Of a stretch of DNA of 64,000 bases, positions 1-7,016 are shown in pieces (the first letter of the stretch is position 1; every line of letters begins with the position of its first letter). The stretch spans positions 6,545,961-6,609,960 of the forward strand of contig NZ_JH993797.1 of the NCBI RefSeq assembly GCF_000316115.1. The letters are read 5' to 3'. This DNA comes from Leptolyngbya sp. PCC 7375. Its GTDB lineage: Bacteria; Cyanobacteriota; Cyanobacteriia; Phormidesmidales; Phormidesmidaceae. Position numbers and translations under genes: made by a program. The notes below the pieces were generated by a model. The model did not search any database. It saw nothing but the letters and a program-made list of their open reading frames with translations, and was not told the DNA's origin.

Positions 1-35
1 ACGCTGGGTTACCCGAATTACTGAAGATACGAGAA

Positions 36-50
36 TGATAATCATTATCA
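36..50. promoter_or_regulatory. Zur/Fur-type operator (perfect 7-1-7 palindrome)
   Basis: TGATAATCATTATCA is a perfect 7-1-7 inverted repeat. It is the same sequence as the box at 18840-18854 between zur and hemB. The next gene on the plus strand starts about 465 bases away, so this box more probably serves a minus-strand gene beyond the left edge. It also overlaps the left end of a direct repeat, so it could be carried by a duplicated fragment. Confidence 0.6.
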
Positions 51-125
51 AATTCTTTGTCTAGGGGCTGTCAGGTTACGGTTACACGGGCAGACCAATA
101 ACGTCAGCCTTCTCTAGCCAGGGCA
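45..125 (+). repeat. Diverged direct repeat, copy 1
   Basis: Matches 1097-1169 in the same orientation. The first 28 or so bases are identical, followed by substitutions and a 7-base gap, and both copies end in CTAGCCAGGGCA. The copies bracket the DUF1622 gene. In both, the beginning can be read as the last codons (IKFFV then stop) of a reading frame, so they may be duplicated 3' ends of an older gene. I do not recognise that gene. Confidence 0.6.
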
Positions 126-295
126 CTCAACTGCTGGTGAACCTGATCGCCGAACTGCACACAAGCGACCAGAAAGAAAATTGCACTCTATCAAGGCAAG
201 GGAACCCCACCGCCGCCTCAGTTAGCTCTGAGGCTGATCCGCCAGTTGCCATTGGTCTTACGTTTGCATTATTTTATCCAAGTCTTGGCTGACGG

Positions 296-389
296 TATAG
301 CGTTTCTCAGTCACATGAGGTACATTCTCAGAGCTAAAGCTTGCCAGTAAAAGGATCGGCTGCACCTTACCAGGTTAGGAAACGCTATA
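296..389. repeat. Possible miniature inverted-repeat element
   Basis: TATAGCGTTTC at 296-306 is the exact reverse complement of GAAACGCTATA at 379-389. The enclosed 72 bases hold no reading frame. Such short perfect termini around non-coding DNA suit a small MITE or an IS remnant. No clear target duplication was seen and no second copy exists in the window. Confidence 0.35.
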
Positions 390-514
390 GATTTGCCAGT
401 TGTGAATTTGTTAAGGGATATTTCCCACCTGAGTAGTTATGTCTCGGTTTAATGTGTGGATAAGACAATAGGCTAAACAAGACTAAAGACACTGAATTCT
501 TGAGGTGATGGTGA

Positions 515-943
515 ATGGACGTTCTCAAACATTTCGTCGAAAATTTTGAAGCGACTATCGGCTTATTTGCCTATTCGCTGAAGGTTTGTTTTGAAGCTAT
601 TTCCATTGGCACCATCCTATTTGGGTTAATCACGAGTGGGCGACTTGCATTTTTCCTCTTACGACGTCCCAACACCTATCACTACACCCGAGTCCGTGCC
701 CGCTTTGGGCGAGCCCTGGCTCTGGCTTTAGAATTTCAATTAGCCGCCGATATTTTAGCGACAGCGGTATTCCCATCCTTTGAGTCCTTGGGCCAATTAG
801 CGATCCTTGCGGTGATCCGAACGGGCCTCAACTTCTTCCTTACCCGAGAACTGGAAGAATTACACCGGTTGGAAGAATCTGTGCTGGTGAGATCTTCAGC
901 TGATAACTTAAGTCCAAGCCCTGAGAAGTTAAGTACAAGTTAA
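515..943 (+). CDS. DUF1622 family membrane protein
   Basis: This 142-residue protein belongs to the DUF1622 family of small integral membrane proteins, whose function is unknown. There is a hydrophobic segment at about residues 25-50. A conserved core follows at about 65-113, reading LALEFQLAADIL, then a proline-containing linker, then AVIRTGLNFFLTREL, which is the family's diagnostic pattern. The C-terminal 25 residues are polar and probably cytosolic. The ATG is preceded by GAGG with about nine bases of spacing. It stands alone between the two copies of a direct repeat. Family assignment is firm; the role is unknown. Confidence 0.85.
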   Translation: MDVLKHFVENFEATIGLFAYSLKVCFEAISIGTILFGLITSGRLAFFLLRRPNTYHYTRVRARFGRALALALEFQLAADILATAVFPSFESLGQLAILAVIRTGLNFFLTRELEELHRLEESVLVRSSADNLSPSPEKLSTS

Positions 944-1233
944 GTCAGGACAGGGCATCAAGATAAAACACCTTTGTTGGGTAAACGCTTGCATCATTTG
1001 TCTTACCTGCTAAGGAAATCACCGAGGCTTACCTTAACGTGCCGCAGGAGCGCCACCGCTACCGTCCTAGTATGCTCCTAGGTATTCCTCTGGTCCTTAT
1101 CAAATTCTTTGTCTAGGGGCTGTCGGGTCATGGTTAGACCAATGGCGTCAGCTCTCTCTAGCCAGGGCATTTGCGCGAGTCTATACTCTGGGGATTATGC
1201 AGCTACTGACAGTTGTGGAGGAGAACTGTAGGT
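944..1233. other. Intergenic debris with 3' end of an unrecognised gene
   Basis: No intact gene. A plus-strand frame from about 972 to 1114 encodes a protein-like tail (EAYLNVPQERHRYRPSMLL, ending IKFFV and a stop) without a start. A second protein-like stretch without stops (SWLDQWRQLSLARAFARV) follows from about 1129. Copy 2 of the direct repeat covers 1097-1169. This looks like several eroded genes abutting one another. Confidence 0.4.
1097..1169 (+). repeat. Diverged direct repeat, copy 2
   Basis: Partner of 45-125 in the same orientation. Unlike copy 1 it is not preceded by the Zur-type palindrome, so that palindrome is not part of the repeat unit. Confidence 0.6.
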
Positions 1234-2047
1234 ATGGATCGAAACGACCAAAGGGAAAGGCTTCGAGGAGGTCAGACAGTGGCGGATTGGGAACGCGAGT
1301 GGTATCGCTACCATCATCTTTTCGCTGATGCTCTGCAAGTACGCTTAACTAAGGGCAAACCCAACCATATAGATGTGATCGCTCACTTGCGGACGACAGG
1401 GCATATACTTTTTGCAATCAGTGGGGCCTATGCACTGGCTGGTATCAAGATTGCCCAAGGTCGTCTTTTTGACGCAGTCAATCTCTATAAAGAAACCTTA
1501 CTCTTTACCTGAATGGCCCTATGGTTTATATCTTGTTCAAGCTCAATTAAAGGTTGAGCTGGGAGAACTGGATGAGGCCCTCAAGTGACTCGAAGAAGCG
1601 GAACAGTTCTACCATAGAAGTCCTGTTCCCAATGTTTGTCCTGTAGCAGCCTTGAAGACGCGGGTATGGCTCCGACGCATCTTTGTCAATGAAGGTCAGC
1701 CCATGGCACGTTTGCTCTATGAGGCCCTTTCCCGCGAAATAACCCCTAATTCTAATTATGTACAGCGCGTGTTAACTGCGTTTCCTCTTAACGACTTAGA
1801 GCAAAAAAGATCGTTAAAAATACAATTTTAAGTAGCCGAGCTGCTCGAACCATTAAGCAAGCGAGAAATCGAAGTGCTTTACCTGATAGCAGAGGGTCGA
1901 ACCAATCAGGAAATTGCGACGACACTCTTTCTTTCGGTGAATACAGTGAAAGTTCATACTCGAAATATTTACGGCAAACTCGATGCCCATCACCGAGCGG
2001 ATGCCGTTGCGAAAGCCCGTATTTTGGGTATTTTGTCCTCAACGTAG
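1234..2047 (+). pseudogene. Remnant of MalT/LuxR-type transcriptional activator
   Basis: Pieces of one MalT-like activator lie in order. At 1290-1512 comes the winged-helix signature WYRYHHLFADALQVRL, joined to a TPR-like helix. A +1 shift at about 1510 continues the TPR region (EWPYGLYLVQAQLKVELGEL). In-frame stops fall at 1586-1588 and 1829-1831. At 1841-2047 a complete LuxR helix-turn-helix reads LSKREIEVLYLIAEG, then NQEIATTLFLSVNTVKVHTR, then IYGKLDAH. The N-terminal ATPase of this family is missing. Large deletion, a frameshift and two stops make it a clear pseudogene, although the HTH domain itself is still well preserved. Confidence 0.85.
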
Positions 2048-2188
2048 TCATCAGGTTCCCCATTACCTAACTCCCCTATATCGATGGGTAATTACTCCTT
2101 GAATAATACCTGAGTGGTATGACCCTCATATCGTCTTGCCCATAAGCTTCTTGTGTCGGTGATAAACACTCACAACAGGAATGGAGTA

Positions 2189-2890
2189 ATGGAAGAACAG
2201 ATTGCAGAAGCTTCGTTGCCATTCAAAGCGAGAATGGGTGGCGTCTTATACTTAATTATTATCATTGGAGGACTCTTCGGTGCGGGCTATGTTCCTTCCA
2301 TGATTGTCGTACATGGTGATGCAGCAGCTACGGTAAATAACATCCTGATAAACGAATCGCTCTATAGATTCGGACTCGGAGTTCATATCATCGTAGTTCT
2401 TTGTAATATCCCTCTAGCAGTCATCTTTTATGACCTATTCAAATTTGCAAACAAGAGTCTCTCTCGACTGGTGATGCTTTTTATATTGGTAGCAGCGACT
2501 ATTGAGGGTGTCAGTTTACTCAATAAATTTGTCCCTCTAATCCTTTTACAGAGTGCTGCCATAATGACCGCAGAACAGCTTCAGGCTACGGCTTATATGC
2601 ACTTCCTGCTACATGAGATTGGGTTTAATCTCAGTCTTGCATTTTTTGGCTGCTATTGCCTTCTGGCTGGTTATTTGATTTTCAGATTAGGTGTCCTTCC
2701 TCGAATAATAGGTCTGCTTTTGGCGATAGGGGGAGCGTGTTATCTGATTAATAGTTTCGCCAACTTTCTAGTCCCTGAATTCGCTGTTAGTTTGTTGCCT
2801 TATATCTTTATCCCATGTTTTTTTGGGGAGGCAACACTCTGTTTGTCGTTGTTGATTAAGGGTGTAAATCTTGAACAGAAGGTCATCTAA
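2189..2890 (+). CDS. DUF4386 domain membrane protein
   Basis: This protein of about 233 residues has six to seven hydrophobic segments. It matches the DUF4386 family: an opening RMGGVLYLIIIIGG helix, a central NNILINESLYRFG motif, and closing helices with a LPRIIGLLLAIGGACYL pattern. Function is unknown. A GTG at 2153 would add 12 residues, but the ATG at 2189 has AGGA about eight bases upstream and is preferred. The stop codon abuts the ATG of the truncated dehydrogenase at 2891, so the two were once an operon. Confidence 0.8.
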   Translation: MEEQIAEASLPFKARMGGVLYLIIIIGGLFGAGYVPSMIVVHGDAAATVNNILINESLYRFGLGVHIIVVLCNIPLAVIFYDLFKFANKSLSRLVMLFILVAATIEGVSLLNKFVPLILLQSAAIMTAEQLQATAYMHFLLHEIGFNLSLAFFGCYCLLAGYLIFRLGVLPRIIGLLLAIGGACYLINSFANFLVPEFAVSLLPYIFIPCFFGEATLCLSLLIKGVNLEQKVI

Positions 2891-3076
2891 ATGAAAAAAA
2901 ATGTATACACAAAATATGGTTCCCCAGATGTCATTGAACTCATAGAGACCGAGAAACCGTTACCCAGGGATAATCAAGTTTTGGTCAAGGTTCATGCGGC
3001 ATCTGTCAACATCTTGGACTGGTATCATCTAACAGGCCCCCCGGTGATCCGTTTAACAAAAGTGACGGTGTGCTGA
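2891..3076 (+). pseudogene. Truncated zinc-type alcohol dehydrogenase/quinone reductase
   Basis: The 61 codons match the N-terminus of MDR-superfamily NAD(P)-dependent oxidoreductases: YTKYGSPDVIEL, then the conserved NQVLVKVHAASVN(I/P)LDW stretch. Family members are about 310-340 residues long. Homology ends after LTGPPVIRL, and the rest of the catalytic domain and the whole Rossmann domain are missing. The break is followed at once by the end of a different gene (3077-3159). This is a deletion remnant and cannot be active. Confidence 0.8.
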
Positions 3077-3159
3077 AGGACACGTTGAAGGTATCGGCAA
3101 GGATGATGTGATAAGACAGATCGCCTTCTATTGATGAAATCTTTGGAATCGTTGCGTAA
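3077..3159 (+). pseudogene. 3' remnant of unrecognised gene, copy A (inverted partner at 6089)
   Basis: Read on the plus strand and correcting one inserted base, it encodes GHVEGIGKDDVIRQIAF followed by IDEIFGIVA and a stop. The minus strand at 6089-6150 encodes the related NDVTKQVTFIDRIFGIVA and a stop. At DNA level the last 22 bases are identical and about 35 more align with one gap. The two ends therefore belong to homologous genes in inverted orientation on either side of the 3193-5923 cassette. I do not recognise the family. Confidence 0.55.
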
Positions 3160-3192
3160 ACCTCCGATCAGGCAGTGAGGTTTTATACCCTC

Positions 3193-4788
3193 TTATGTTT
3201 CTTGCGACAGAGCCAGCTGCTGAACCAGAGCCTTGGCAGTCTGAGCTGCTTGTCGATCAACTGAACTCAGCGATGTTCCTACAATTTGGTAACAGTTTGT
3301 ATTCGTCCCATACGCATCGATCAGTGCCCCCGTAGTCGAGTTGACCGCTAGCTTACCACTGTCGTCGACTACCGCTGCACCCTGGGCAACAGCCAGACTA
3401 TAAATCGGTGCAATCTGGCTATCGAATCCGGTAGCTAAAATCACGGAGTTTGGCTGCCACTGCTTGCTGTCAGGCCATACAATCGTTGGCGTTTCGCAAT
3501 GGTTCAAGAATGTGCCAGCTTGCAAAGACAAACGCCCAGCCTGCATCGCCGCTAGCATCAGCTCAGCACAAGCCCACGACTGGGTTGCAAACAGATGTTT
3601 CACACTGCTTAACAGTTGCCGCACTTTTACCCGCTCGTCGCTTGACAGCAGGTCCTTCGTCTGAGCGTAGAAAGACATTACTGGACGTGCTAAACGGGCT
3701 AGCGGGTGGACTGGGGTTGCCTGTTGCAGGTAGTCAGCAAGAAAACAGCCATAATTCTCGATGTGTAGCATTGCCTCCCATCCCGGATAAGCGATATCAC
3801 TCACTCGGTAGGCCGTGAGAAGTGACTGTCTCAGCAAGTATTGCGCCCACCGAGCTGTAGGATTGCGCTGCATCTGCTGCCGCGTCAGCCAGGGGCAGGT
3901 GTACGATACAGCAGGTTCTATCTGAGGCAGTCGGGCATAGCCTCGGCGGCTCACCAGACTGACTCGCTCTACTCCCAGGTTGTGCAGTGCATGCAAGGCC
4001 ACCTCTATACCCGATGGTCCTGCACCTACTATTGTCAGATGGGCAGGCAACTTCGCCCCGTAGCGATCGCACGGATACGCCGCAAACACCTGCCCCTGCC
4101 ACTCGGGGCGAATTGGTGCAAACCGATGGCCGATGGTACTCACGAGCTGATTGACCTGATAAGACGCGGTTACCGTCTGCACGTGAACCATCTGTTCGGA
4201 GGGTACAAAGCTTTGTACCGCTTGAGGAATCGTCTGCACCATGATGTGGCTAGGCAGGTGGGCCAGCAGCCTCCGAAACTGCTCGTTTAGATAGAGGCCG
4301 TAGGCTCCTCGGGGACTGGTTCCGTGAAGATCGTCCAGGTTATGGTCAGGATGACGCTGTTGCCCCTGCTCTGGAGCAAAATCAGGGTATAGCACCGCTA
4401 GCAGGTCACGATTAGCCTGCATCCAGTTGAAGTAGTTCGCTGTGTCGAAGCGCTGTTGGGCAAAGTCAAACCCGCGGACAGCACTGCCGCCGTTGAAGGT
4501 GAACAAGGCGGGCTGCATCGGGTCGTAAACCTGTCCGCCACCGATTAATGTTTGCTTATTTAGTGCCTTGAAATGAGCCAGCCGAGTTTTCTGAGCCTTG
4601 GTCAGATTAGCCTCTTGGTAGCTACGCTCTGGCTGAAAGAGAGATATCTGTATAGGCGTCTCTGTTTGGTCACGTAGTTGGGTGACTAAGTGACCGAGAA
4701 TGGCAAACCCACTGACACCAGCACCTGCGATTGCAATTCGCCAAGGCTCAATCCAGCCAGTAATGCAATTGTCTTTATTGGTGGACAT
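3193..4788 (-). CDS. FAD/NAD(P)-binding oxidoreductase, Zur/Fur-associated
   Basis: A flavoprotein of about 531 residues in the FAD-NAD(P)-binding family. The N-terminal dinucleotide site is IAIAGAGVSGFAIL, within the first 30 residues. A second Rossmann glycine motif, TIVGAGPSGIEVALHAL, lies in the middle, and a closing VILATGFDS motif near the C-terminus. This two-nucleotide layout is shared with single-component flavin monooxygenases and amine N-hydroxylases, but the substrate cannot be read. An ATG at 4830 adds 14 unlikely residues; 4788 fits the family start better, though neither has a good ribosome site. Overlapping dyads lie upstream at 4894-4926. The 5078-5869 gene is upstream on the same strand, so the pair probably forms an operon. 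Confidence 0.75.
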   Translation of the reverse strand: MSTNKDNCITGWIEPWRIAIAGAGVSGFAILGHLVTQLRDQTETPIQISLFQPERSYQEANLTKAQKTRLAHFKALNKQTLIGGGQVYDPMQPALFTFNGGSAVRGFDFAQQRFDTANYFNWMQANRDLLAVLYPDFAPEQGQQRHPDHNLDDLHGTSPRGAYGLYLNEQFRRLLAHLPSHIMVQTIPQAVQSFVPSEQMVHVQTVTASYQVNQLVSTIGHRFAPIRPEWQGQVFAAYPCDRYGAKLPAHLTIVGAGPSGIEVALHALHNLGVERVSLVSRRGYARLPQIEPAVSYTCPWLTRQQMQRNPTARWAQYLLRQSLLTAYRVSDIAYPGWEAMLHIENYGCFLADYLQQATPVHPLARLARPVMSFYAQTKDLLSSDERVKVRQLLSSVKHLFATQSWACAELMLAAMQAGRLSLQAGTFLNHCETPTIVWPDSKQWQPNSVILATGFDSQIAPIYSLAVAQGAAVVDDSGKLAVNSTTGALIDAYGTNTNCYQIVGTSLSSVDRQAAQTAKALVQQLALSQET

Positions 4789-4893
4789 TGCTAAAAACAA
4801 CAGCCCCCTACGGCTACTGCATATACACATCTACGAGACTATTGAATTAAACCGAGAGTTATGGTCCTAAATAGCTTGATACCTCGTAAAGCT

Positions 4894-4926
4894 TTCTCAA
4901 TAGTAATTGATTATTGAGAATCAATT
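4894..4926. promoter_or_regulatory. Two overlapping dyads, Fur-family-like operator
   Basis: TTCTCAATA (4894-4902) is the perfect reverse complement of TATTGAGAA (4912-4920). AATTGATT (4905-4912) is the perfect reverse complement of AATCAATT (4919-4926). The core TGATTATTGAGAATCA resembles Fur-family boxes. It sits about 106 bases upstream of the FAD protein start, inside the gap between the two cassette genes, so the downstream gene may have its own regulated promoter. Confidence 0.4.
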
Positions 4927-5077
4927 AGTAGCTTTAGTCAATATTTAAAACCCTTTAGAATCAATGGTTTCAGCGATATTCTCTGACTTATGTATACACG
5001 GTAGCCCAAACAGGTCGGGGGGGTAGAAACTAAGTTTTCGTAAACCTTTGCCGTAGCCACCTTGACGGCAAACGTGT

Positions 5078-5869
5078 TTACAAGGCCAAACTTTTAGCGT
5101 GAACCCCTAGCGGAAACAGCAAATATTCATTCCAACAGCGCCAGAGATAAGCCGTTATTGCCTTGCGACGCCCCAGCTCGCTTTCAAAAGCAAAAGTAAC
5201 TTCTGCTGAGCCTGGAATTAGCTGAGCCATCGAATGGTCGCAGCCACAGCCGTGTTGAATCAACAGCCCCTGACGACTAGCACATGATTGCACTAGCATT
5301 TGCACTGCCGTCACATTCAGACTATGCAGGCAGGCGTCATAGGCCCGCTTCACTCCTTGCATCTGAGGGTCGAAAAACATGGGACGAGCCTCGTGGATTG
5401 ACGCTCGCTCAATTGGACACAGCAGCATCCAGTAGAAACAAGCTGGCAAAGCATAGCCTAACCGAGAGAAAACCTCCCGCACAAAAGCTACGACTCTTTC
5501 GGTCCCGTCAGTTGCTCTGGCTGTTTGCACTACCTGCTTGAAGTCAGGGTAAGCCGTAGTCCTGAAGTCCTGACCGAAAAACTCTAAGGTTGACATAGCC
5601 CCTTGCCGGTAGAAGGCTTGGAAGTCAAACCCCTCCCGAAAGACCTCAGGACTGCGGTCCGTTGCCTTGGTTAGAAACAACCGCGCTAGCACTACTAGAA
5701 AATCCGGCTCAGGGTGACCCACCGCTACCTCGCGGTTGGCGATGCGCTGCCAGATTGGCGGTAGTTCTTCTAGGGAAACAACATCAGCGTCCGTTAAGAG
5801 AGCGCTGATTGAAAGCGGCTCTGAAACAGTGTCTGCTGAAGAAACGGTGGAATTTAGGATTGAAACCAT
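5078..5869 (-). CDS. Unrecognised Cys/His-rich protein, Zur-box-associated
   Basis: I do not recognise this protein of about 263 residues (281 from the ATG at 5923). It is soluble, without signal peptide or membrane segment. The C-terminal half carries a striking HGCGCDHSM cluster and further cysteines (CFYWMLLCP, CLHSLNVTAVQMLVQSC), which suggests metal or cluster binding. The end reads LWRCWNEYLLFPLG. The ATG at 5869 is chosen because the longer form has a strongly hydrophobic, unlikely prefix, but AGGAG is rather far (12 bases) from it. The Zur-type box at 5946-5960 lies just upstream, and the FAD protein gene follows on the same strand. Zinc-stress expression is inferred from the box. Confidence 0.65.
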   Translation of the reverse strand: MVSILNSTVSSADTVSEPLSISALLTDADVVSLEELPPIWQRIANREVAVGHPEPDFLVVLARLFLTKATDRSPEVFREGFDFQAFYRQGAMSTLEFFGQDFRTTAYPDFKQVVQTARATDGTERVVAFVREVFSRLGYALPACFYWMLLCPIERASIHEARPMFFDPQMQGVKRAYDACLHSLNVTAVQMLVQSCASRQGLLIQHGCGCDHSMAQLIPGSAEVTFAFESELGRRKAITAYLWRCWNEYLLFPLGVHAKSLAL

Positions 5870-5945
5870 GTCAATGACTGACTCCTCTATAGATGCAAGG
5901 AAAAAAATCCTAGACCTAAACAACTTTTCAGAGTTTACACGGCAA

Positions 5946-5960
5946 TGATAATGATAATCA
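5946..5960. promoter_or_regulatory. Zur box upstream of the two-gene cassette
   Basis: TGATAATGATAATCA matches the perfect box TGATAATCATTATCA at 36-50 and 18840-18854 apart from the central base and one half-site base. It lies 77 bases upstream of the preferred start of the unknown minus-strand gene and 23 bases upstream of the longer start. No plus-strand gene starts nearby. Confidence 0.6.
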
Positions 5961-6088
5961 TTTTTCCTAGACGCTATATTTAGGCGACCTTATGGAACTG
6001 CGATCGCAGCACCTAAACAATTCTTTATAATTTCGGTTCTGTCACAACGATTACACAAGGTATCAAAACTTGCTTTTCGATCTGAGAC

Positions 6089-6250
6089 TTACGCAACGAT
6101 TCCAAAGATTCTATCGATGAAGGTGACCTGTTTTGTCACATCATTGCCAATGACCGAACAGGTACGCCGTTCAATCACATCGAAGTGTCCACCGATTGGG
6201 TGAATCTGTTCAGCATGAAATTTCCAAGAGCAACGTATTAGTGCTACTCG
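6089..6250 (-). pseudogene. 3' remnant of unrecognised gene, copy B
   Basis: The minus strand is open from about 6292 down to the stop at 6089-6091 but has no plausible start. It encodes WKFHAEQIHPIGGHFDVIER, then a short linker, then NDVTKQVTFIDRIFGIVA. The last 18 or so residues match copy A at 3077-3159. The upstream part runs into the GFA gene on the opposite strand, so only about 50 genuine codons survive. Family not recognised. Confidence 0.45.
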
Positions 6251-6291
6251 TTGTAACCATTCCGACTGCTTGATTTTAGAGGAGATGCAGC

Positions 6292-6684
6292 ATGGATCGA
6301 TTCACCGGCGGTTGCTTGTGCGGCAACGTCCGAATTGTGGCATCGGGACTCCCATACCGGGTTGGCCTTTGTCACTGTCTCGACTGCCGCAAGCATCATG
6401 GTGCCCTTTTTCACGCTTCTGCGGTGTTCCCGCAGAATGCGGTGACGATCACGGGCGAAACACGCGACTACGTCGGGCGGTTCTTCTGCCCCCGCTGCGG
6501 ATCGTCTGTTTACTCACGCACCGCAGACGAAATCGAAGTGAACTTAGGATCCCTGGACGCACCTGATCAACTTAGGCCAACTTACGAACTTTGGACAATC
6601 CGACGCGAATCTTGGTTACCCCCTTTTTCGTTCACCAGACAATACGAGCGTGACCGTGAGTCCACGGGGCGCTCAGAGGAGTAG
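6292..6684 (+). CDS. GFA (glutathione-dependent formaldehyde-activating)/CENP-V family protein
   Basis: This 130-residue protein has the GFA zinc-binding fold. Cysteine motifs GGCLCGNVR (near residue 8), CHCLDCRKHHGALF (about 27-40) and FFCPRCGSSVYS (about 64-75) supply the ligands for two zinc ions in this family. GFA proteins are named for glutathione-formaldehyde condensation, but most members, including this one, have no proven substrate. AGGAG lies seven bases before the ATG. It is the only plus-strand gene between the Zur-linked cassette and thrS, and it converges on the small gene at 6737-6943. No operator is visible directly upstream of it. Confidence 0.85.
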   Translation: MDRFTGGCLCGNVRIVASGLPYRVGLCHCLDCRKHHGALFHASAVFPQNAVTITGETRDYVGRFFCPRCGSSVYSRTADEIEVNLGSLDAPDQLRPTYELWTIRRESWLPPFSFTRQYERDRESTGRSEE

Positions 6685-6736
6685 ATGAGTGTAGCCTAAA
6701 AATCCCACACTGCACACGAGTCTTTTCGCTCTGTTG

Positions 6737-6943
6737 CTAGAGCGCTGACCACTGACAGTCGCTAACGACGTTGCTGATGTGGGTAATCAAGGTGCGGCCA
6801 TCAGTGGGCATGACTTTGACATATCCACTGGCGATGCAATATTCCACCGCAGATGACTCTATCGTTTGGCTCGGAGCAATGAGCATTACCTTGACGTTCT
6901 CAAGATAATTAGTGGCATAGTGTTGGACGGCAGTCATAGACAT
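6737..6943 (-). CDS. Small hypothetical protein downstream of thrS
   Basis: A 68-residue soluble protein that I do not recognise. Two in-frame ATGs lie six bases apart; the second (at 6937) has AGG about nine bases upstream, the first only two, so the second is likely used. It lies 73 bases downstream of the thrS stop on the same strand, with no terminator-like hairpin between, so co-transcription with the Zur-boxed thrS is plausible. The sequence ends in CQWSAL and has no obvious metal motif. Confidence 0.5.
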   Translation of the reverse strand: MSMTAVQHYATNYLENVKVMLIAPSQTIESSAVEYCIASGYVKVMPTDGRTLITHISNVVSDCQWSAL

Positions 6944-7016
6944 TTACCTGATTGCTTGGACAACTTTGTGAAATCCAACAAGTTTATTTTAAACCGGTTG
7001 AAACCGAGGATGACAA

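Noticed and set aside
3450..4290. Several open frames of 100-149 residues opposite and within the flavoprotein gene
   Set aside because: They overlap a long gene with clear dinucleotide-binding motifs and lack ribosome sites.
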